Of a stretch of 64,000 nt of DNA, positions 60,485-64,000 are shown piece after piece. The DNA is taken from NCBI RefSeq assembly GCF_002775205.1, contig NC_036456.1, forward strand, positions 21,572,968-21,636,967, written 5' to 3'. The DNA comes from Xiphophorus maculatus. Taxonomy: Eukaryota > Chordata > Actinopteri > Cyprinodontiformes > Poeciliidae. Every line of letters starts with the position of its first letter. Within the stretch, counting starts at the first letter, position 1. The translations under genes and the position numbers were made by a program. The notes below the pieces were generated by a model, which ran no database searches, had not been told where the DNA came from, and saw only the letters and a list, made by a program, of their open reading frames with translations.

Positions 60485-60975
60485 CGTAGCTCTGACTGAT
60501 CAGTTCAGCTTCAGTTCAGCTGCTGTTACTGAGCTGAACCCGCCTCCTTCCTCCACATCAAGGGATCAGAGCAGCAGACAAACCTTCACAGGATGAAACT
60601 CACATTTCACTCAGGAACCACCTTAATAACAGCAATGAAAAGCAGGACAGTGTTTACTATTGTTTATATTCAATACTAAATGGAAATGTGTCCAAATATC
60701 TGACATAAATGATTCACTACATTAGTACAATTGGACGAAGGATGTTGAACATGGAGATGTTGTAGAGGAGGGACAGAGGAAACCAGAGAAGGTTCCTGAT
60801 GTAGATCAGTGGAGCCCAAAGTGGGTCCTGGAGGCCCGGCATCCTGCGGGTTCTGGTTCCTCCCTGCTGGTACCAACAACCTTTCAGCAGGTCAAAGTTC
60901 ATCTTAGGCCTCTAATGATCATCGTTGGATCCAGGTGAGTTAAACCAGGGAGAGACTAAAACATGCAGGATGCCG
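60485..60975. other. 5' flank of the Fc-receptor-like gene
   Basis: Holds the presumed promoter on the minus strand (immediately after 60484). I see no other gene. The minus-strand frame around 60676-60902 shows no domain. Confidence 0.4.
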
Positions 60976-61043
60976 GACCTCCAGAACCTCCAGAACCTCC
61001 AGAACCTCCAGAACCTCCAGAACCTCCAGAACCTCCAGAACCC
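60976..61043. repeat. 9-bp minisatellite
   Basis: Seven to eight copies of CCAGAACCT. Confidence 0.9.
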
Positions 61044-61287
61044 ACTTTGGACCCCCTGATGTAGAGAGAGGAGATAAAGGAGGACAGAAGATGGAGAAAG
61101 AGGATCTGCTGTGGCGCCCCCTGGTGGGAGCTGCTGGAAAGAGATGTTCAGGAAGACAAAGTGAATAACAGAAAAAACTTTCATGGTTTATTATATGAAC
61201 ATTAATTAGGATATCAGACAAATATTAGTTTATATAAATTATTGGTGTCTATTTTCACAGACATGTATCCATGTGCTGCATGTGTGT

Positions 61288-61369
61288 CATCCATCCATCC
61301 ATCCATCCATCCATCCATCCATCCATCCATCCATCCATCCATCCATCCATCCATCCATCCATCCATCCT
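61288..61369. repeat. (CATC)n microsatellite
   Basis: About 20 uninterrupted CATC units (TGGA on the other strand). Confidence 0.95.
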
Positions 61370-61639
61370 CTGAACCAGATCAGTCTGTCCTGATTCCACA
61401 GGAAAATGATGAGGGAGAAAAACTCTCTGGATCAGATCAACACAACATCTGAGACGCCTCCAAAGCCTCCGCCATGACACATCTGGGCCCATCAGGCACG
61501 TACAGAATGGGGGCCAGCGGGGGGCTGAGGCCCCATCTATCCTTGAGACCCAAGTGTCTTTATTTATATTTTTATTTTTTTATCTGTGTGTCAGAAGGCC
61601 TGCTTGTTAACCTCAGCAATAATATTGATCTAAATATAA

Positions 61640-61735
61640 TAATTTCTCTAAATAAACTAGTCTGGCTGCCCTCAGTCTAATAATGACTCAGTTTCTGCCT
61701 CCATGTTGTTCAGACTCCATGGTGAGGAAGAGGAG
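61640..61735 (+). repeat. Dispersed repeat, inverted relative to 3010-3110
   Basis: Contains AACTAGTCTGGCTGCCCTCA and GTTCAGACTCCATGGTG, matching 3010-3110 in reverse complement. Confidence 0.6.
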
Positions 61736-62119
61736 GGCAGAACTTCATCCTCTATCAGATTATGGAAAGATAAGATTATTTTTTAAAACATTCACTGGCT
61801 GGTAACAAGATGGCGGCGCGTGTAGACGCAGCGGCTCTGTGCTCACCGACTCGAAGTTTGTCTTTTCCACTTTGCTCGGTTAAAAACACCTACAACTGAC
61901 AAAATTTACTGGCCATCGGTCAAGCAATCGGGGGAAGTCTGTCACAGGAGCTTTTCCGTGTCCACAACATTCCGGTCGATATTGCTCGGACACCGGGCTC
62001 TCCCTGGATTACAATCCCAGTATCTACGACAGGGCGACGGCGCAGAGATGTAAACAAAAGAGGGGGCATCGCAGCGGCGTGTTAGCGAGGCTCAGGAAAC
62101 AGCCACACAAACCACCGCT

Positions 62120-62690
62120 ACCAAGCATTTTTCTCTCGCTAACAAACTGGACGAATGGAAACTGTGGATTGCAACCGACAACCTCATCCAGGAATGCTGC
62201 ATTCTGTTGATCACGGAGACGTGGTTAAATCCAACCATACCGGACCGGAGATCGAGCTAGCAGGCTACACAGCACACCGACAGGACCGATCAGCGAGCTC
62301 CGATAAGAAAAGAGGAGGTGGACTATGGTTTATGTACTCCACAGTAGTTGTTAGCCACTGTTCTCCAGGCGTGGAGTTCATCACAATTAAATGCAGACCC
62401 CGATACCTCCCACGTGAGTTCAACGCCATTCTACTCACTGCGGTTTACATAGCACCGGATGCTAACGCTAGCTCGGCCGTGGGACTCCTGCATGATACTA
62501 TCAGCAACAACCAGAACAAGTTCACATCGTCTCTGGGGACTTTAATCATGCTGATCTGAAATCAGTCCTCCCCAAATTCCATCAACACGTAAAGTGCACA
62601 ACCAGGGGTGATAAAACTCTGGACAAGCTGGACACAAACATCAGACAAGCATACAGGGCTAAACCCTTAGCACACCTTGGCCAGTCTGAT
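62120..62690 (+). pseudogene. LINE endonuclease domain, frameshifted
   Basis: The apurinic-type endonuclease is readable only by changing frames: ITETWLNP around 62212, IELAGYTAHRQDRS around 62252, LLTAVYIAPDAN around 62435, GDFNHADLKSVLP from 62535 and LGQSDHVSLLL near 62678. Frames change near 62245 and 62537. The catalytic blocks ETW, GDFNH and SDH are recognisable. The enzyme would nick target DNA, but this copy cannot make it intact. Confidence 0.75.
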
Positions 62691-62693
62691 CAT

Positions 62694-64000
62694 GTGTCCC
62701 TGCTACTGATCCCTGCTTACACCCCCCTGTGGAAACGTGTCCCCAGTACAACCCGGACTGTCACCATCTGGCCTGAGGATGCCTCTCACCAACTACAGGA
62801 CTGCTTCCAGAGAACTGACTGGGAGGTTTCTGCACATCAGGACCTGGAGAACTACACCTCAGCAGTCTTGGACTACATCAGGTTCTGCACGGACAATGTC
62901 ACCAGGAACAGACTCATGAGGATCTATCCGAATAGGAAACCCTGGATGACTAAGGAGGTCCGGGGCCTCTTGAAAGCCAGGAATGCTGCTTTCAGGTCTG
63001 GGGACAAAGCACTCTACAGTTCTGCCAGAGCCAACCTGAGAAGAGGCATCTGCCAAGCTAAGGCATCATACAGAGGGAGAATAGAGAAGCAGCTCAGGAG
63101 CAACAACACCAGGCAGGTGTGGCAGGGTGTCCAGCACATTACAAGCTACAGATCCAGCAACCAGCCACGCACGAGGGAACCACTTCCCTGGCAGAGGAGA
63201 TGAATATCTTCTTTGCCCGCTTTGAGGTGACACCTACCACAGCTCCACCACAGCTGCATGTCCACAGCAGCTCTGCTCCCACAGTAGAGGAGAGTGAGGT
63301 GAGGCAGGTGATGAGGAAGGTGAACCCAAGGAAGGCTGCGGGACCTGACGGTGTGTCGGGACGGGTGCTTAAAGACTGTGCAGACCAACTGGCTGGAATC
63401 TTCACAAAGATTTTTAACCAGTCCCTGTCTCAAGCCACTGTCCCTCCCTGCCTAAAGTCCTCTACCGTTGTCCCCCTGCCGAAAAGAACCAACATCAACA
63501 CCCTGAACGACTACCGTCCAGTGGCACTCACACCGATCATCATGAAGTGCTTGGAGAGACTGGTGCGGAGTCACATCCTCGCTGGCCTGCCTGCTGAGCT
63601 GGACCCTCTCCAATTTGCCTACAAAGCAAAGAGGTCCACAGAGGACGCTGTATCCACTGCACTTCATGCTGCCCTGACCCACTTAGAGAAGCAGGGGAGC
63701 TACGTCAGAATGCTCTTCGTGGACTTCAGCTCAGCATTTAATACCATACTTCCCCAACGTCTGGTGTCCAAGCTAGCAAACCTTGGGCTCCCATCAGCCA
63801 CCTGCAGTTGGATCCTGGACTTCCTAACAGGTCGCTCCCAGAGGGTCAGACTGGGCCCCCACACCTCCACTGCTCTGAGCCTGAACACCGGATCGCCACA
63901 GGGTTGCGTGCTCAGCCCACTTCTCTACACCCTCTACACTCATGACTGTGTCTCCAACCACCTCAGCAACAAGATCATAAAGTTTGCAGATGACACGACT
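62694..64000 (+). pseudogene. LINE reverse transcriptase region, frameshifted, incomplete
   Basis: The linker (ASHQLQDCFQRTDWEV, then NRKPWMTKEVRGLLKARN) is open from 62694 to 63203. The frame shifts near 63180. From 63188 the frame is open to the window end with AEEMNIFFARFE, RKAAGPDGV, LNDYRPVALTPIIMK, FVDFSSAFNTI, GSPQGCVLSPLLY and FADDT. FADDT (about 63985) is the polymerase catalytic box. The 3' end lies beyond the window. Confidence 0.82.

Larger units (their letters stand above)
61801..64000 (+). mobile_element. L2-like LINE, 5' part, degenerate, cut by the window end
   Basis: Begins near GGTAACAAGATGGCGGCGCG, a common 5' start of fish L2-like LINEs, and continues through an endonuclease and a reverse transcriptase in the same orientation. 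Several frameshifts show it is inactive. Confidence 0.8.

Noticed and set aside
61214-61492. Minus-strand frame with repeated MDGW
   Set aside because: It is the (CATC)n microsatellite read in one frame.

Overview
This is a vertebrate nuclear window, almost certainly from a teleost fish. It has GT-AG split exons, immunoglobulin-type immune receptors, a CD209/CLEC-like N-terminus starting MEEIYVN, and many fish-type transposons (hAT, EnSpm/CACTA, Ty3/Gypsy, Helitron2-like, L2-like LINE, pogo/Tigger-like MITE). I cannot name the species. Three multi-exon host-type genes can be assembled exon by exon with matching phases. Most of the remaining sequence is nested mobile DNA.

Layout. 1-4.2 kb: gene-poor, with a solo LTR (940-1684, 5-bp target duplication) and three short minisatellites. 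4.37-13.89 kb: a hAT transposon with 8-bp target duplications. Its BED-finger transposase gene is split by a young Ty3/Gypsy element (5644-12380) whose two 340-bp LTRs look identical. The Gypsy gag and pol genes overlap, and the overlap holds a slippery heptamer followed by a clear H-type pseudoknot.

15.0-53.0 kb: one plus-strand gene for a 194-aa single-V-domain membrane protein (signal exon 15014-15083, V exon 46614-46943, membrane exon 52728-52829, acidic tail exon 52897-52979). Intron 1 is 31.5 kb because a 31.1-kb block with hAT-type ends (15366-46448) sits in it; without that block the intron would be about 0.44 kb. Inside the block is an inverted repeat with arms of about 5.9 kb. Each arm carries an intact four-exon gene for a 129-aa lectin-receptor-like membrane protein without a lectin domain, and the two genes converge tail to tail. 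Two Helitron2-like elements then inserted into the arms, and a 9.1-kb EnSpm/CACTA element inserted into one of those. The EnSpm element has a frameshifted zinc-finger transposase and an intact four-exon second gene.

53-64 kb: a downstream inverted-repeat element (54463-57576) split by a 1.2-kb insertion, a minus-strand seven-exon Fc-receptor-like gene (58872-60484), simple repeats, and the 5' part of a degenerate L2-like LINE that runs off the window end.

The V-set gene, the Fc-receptor-like gene and the lectin-like pair suggest a rapidly rearranging immune-receptor neighbourhood. All exon models come from splice-site and phase reasoning alone, with no transcript evidence.
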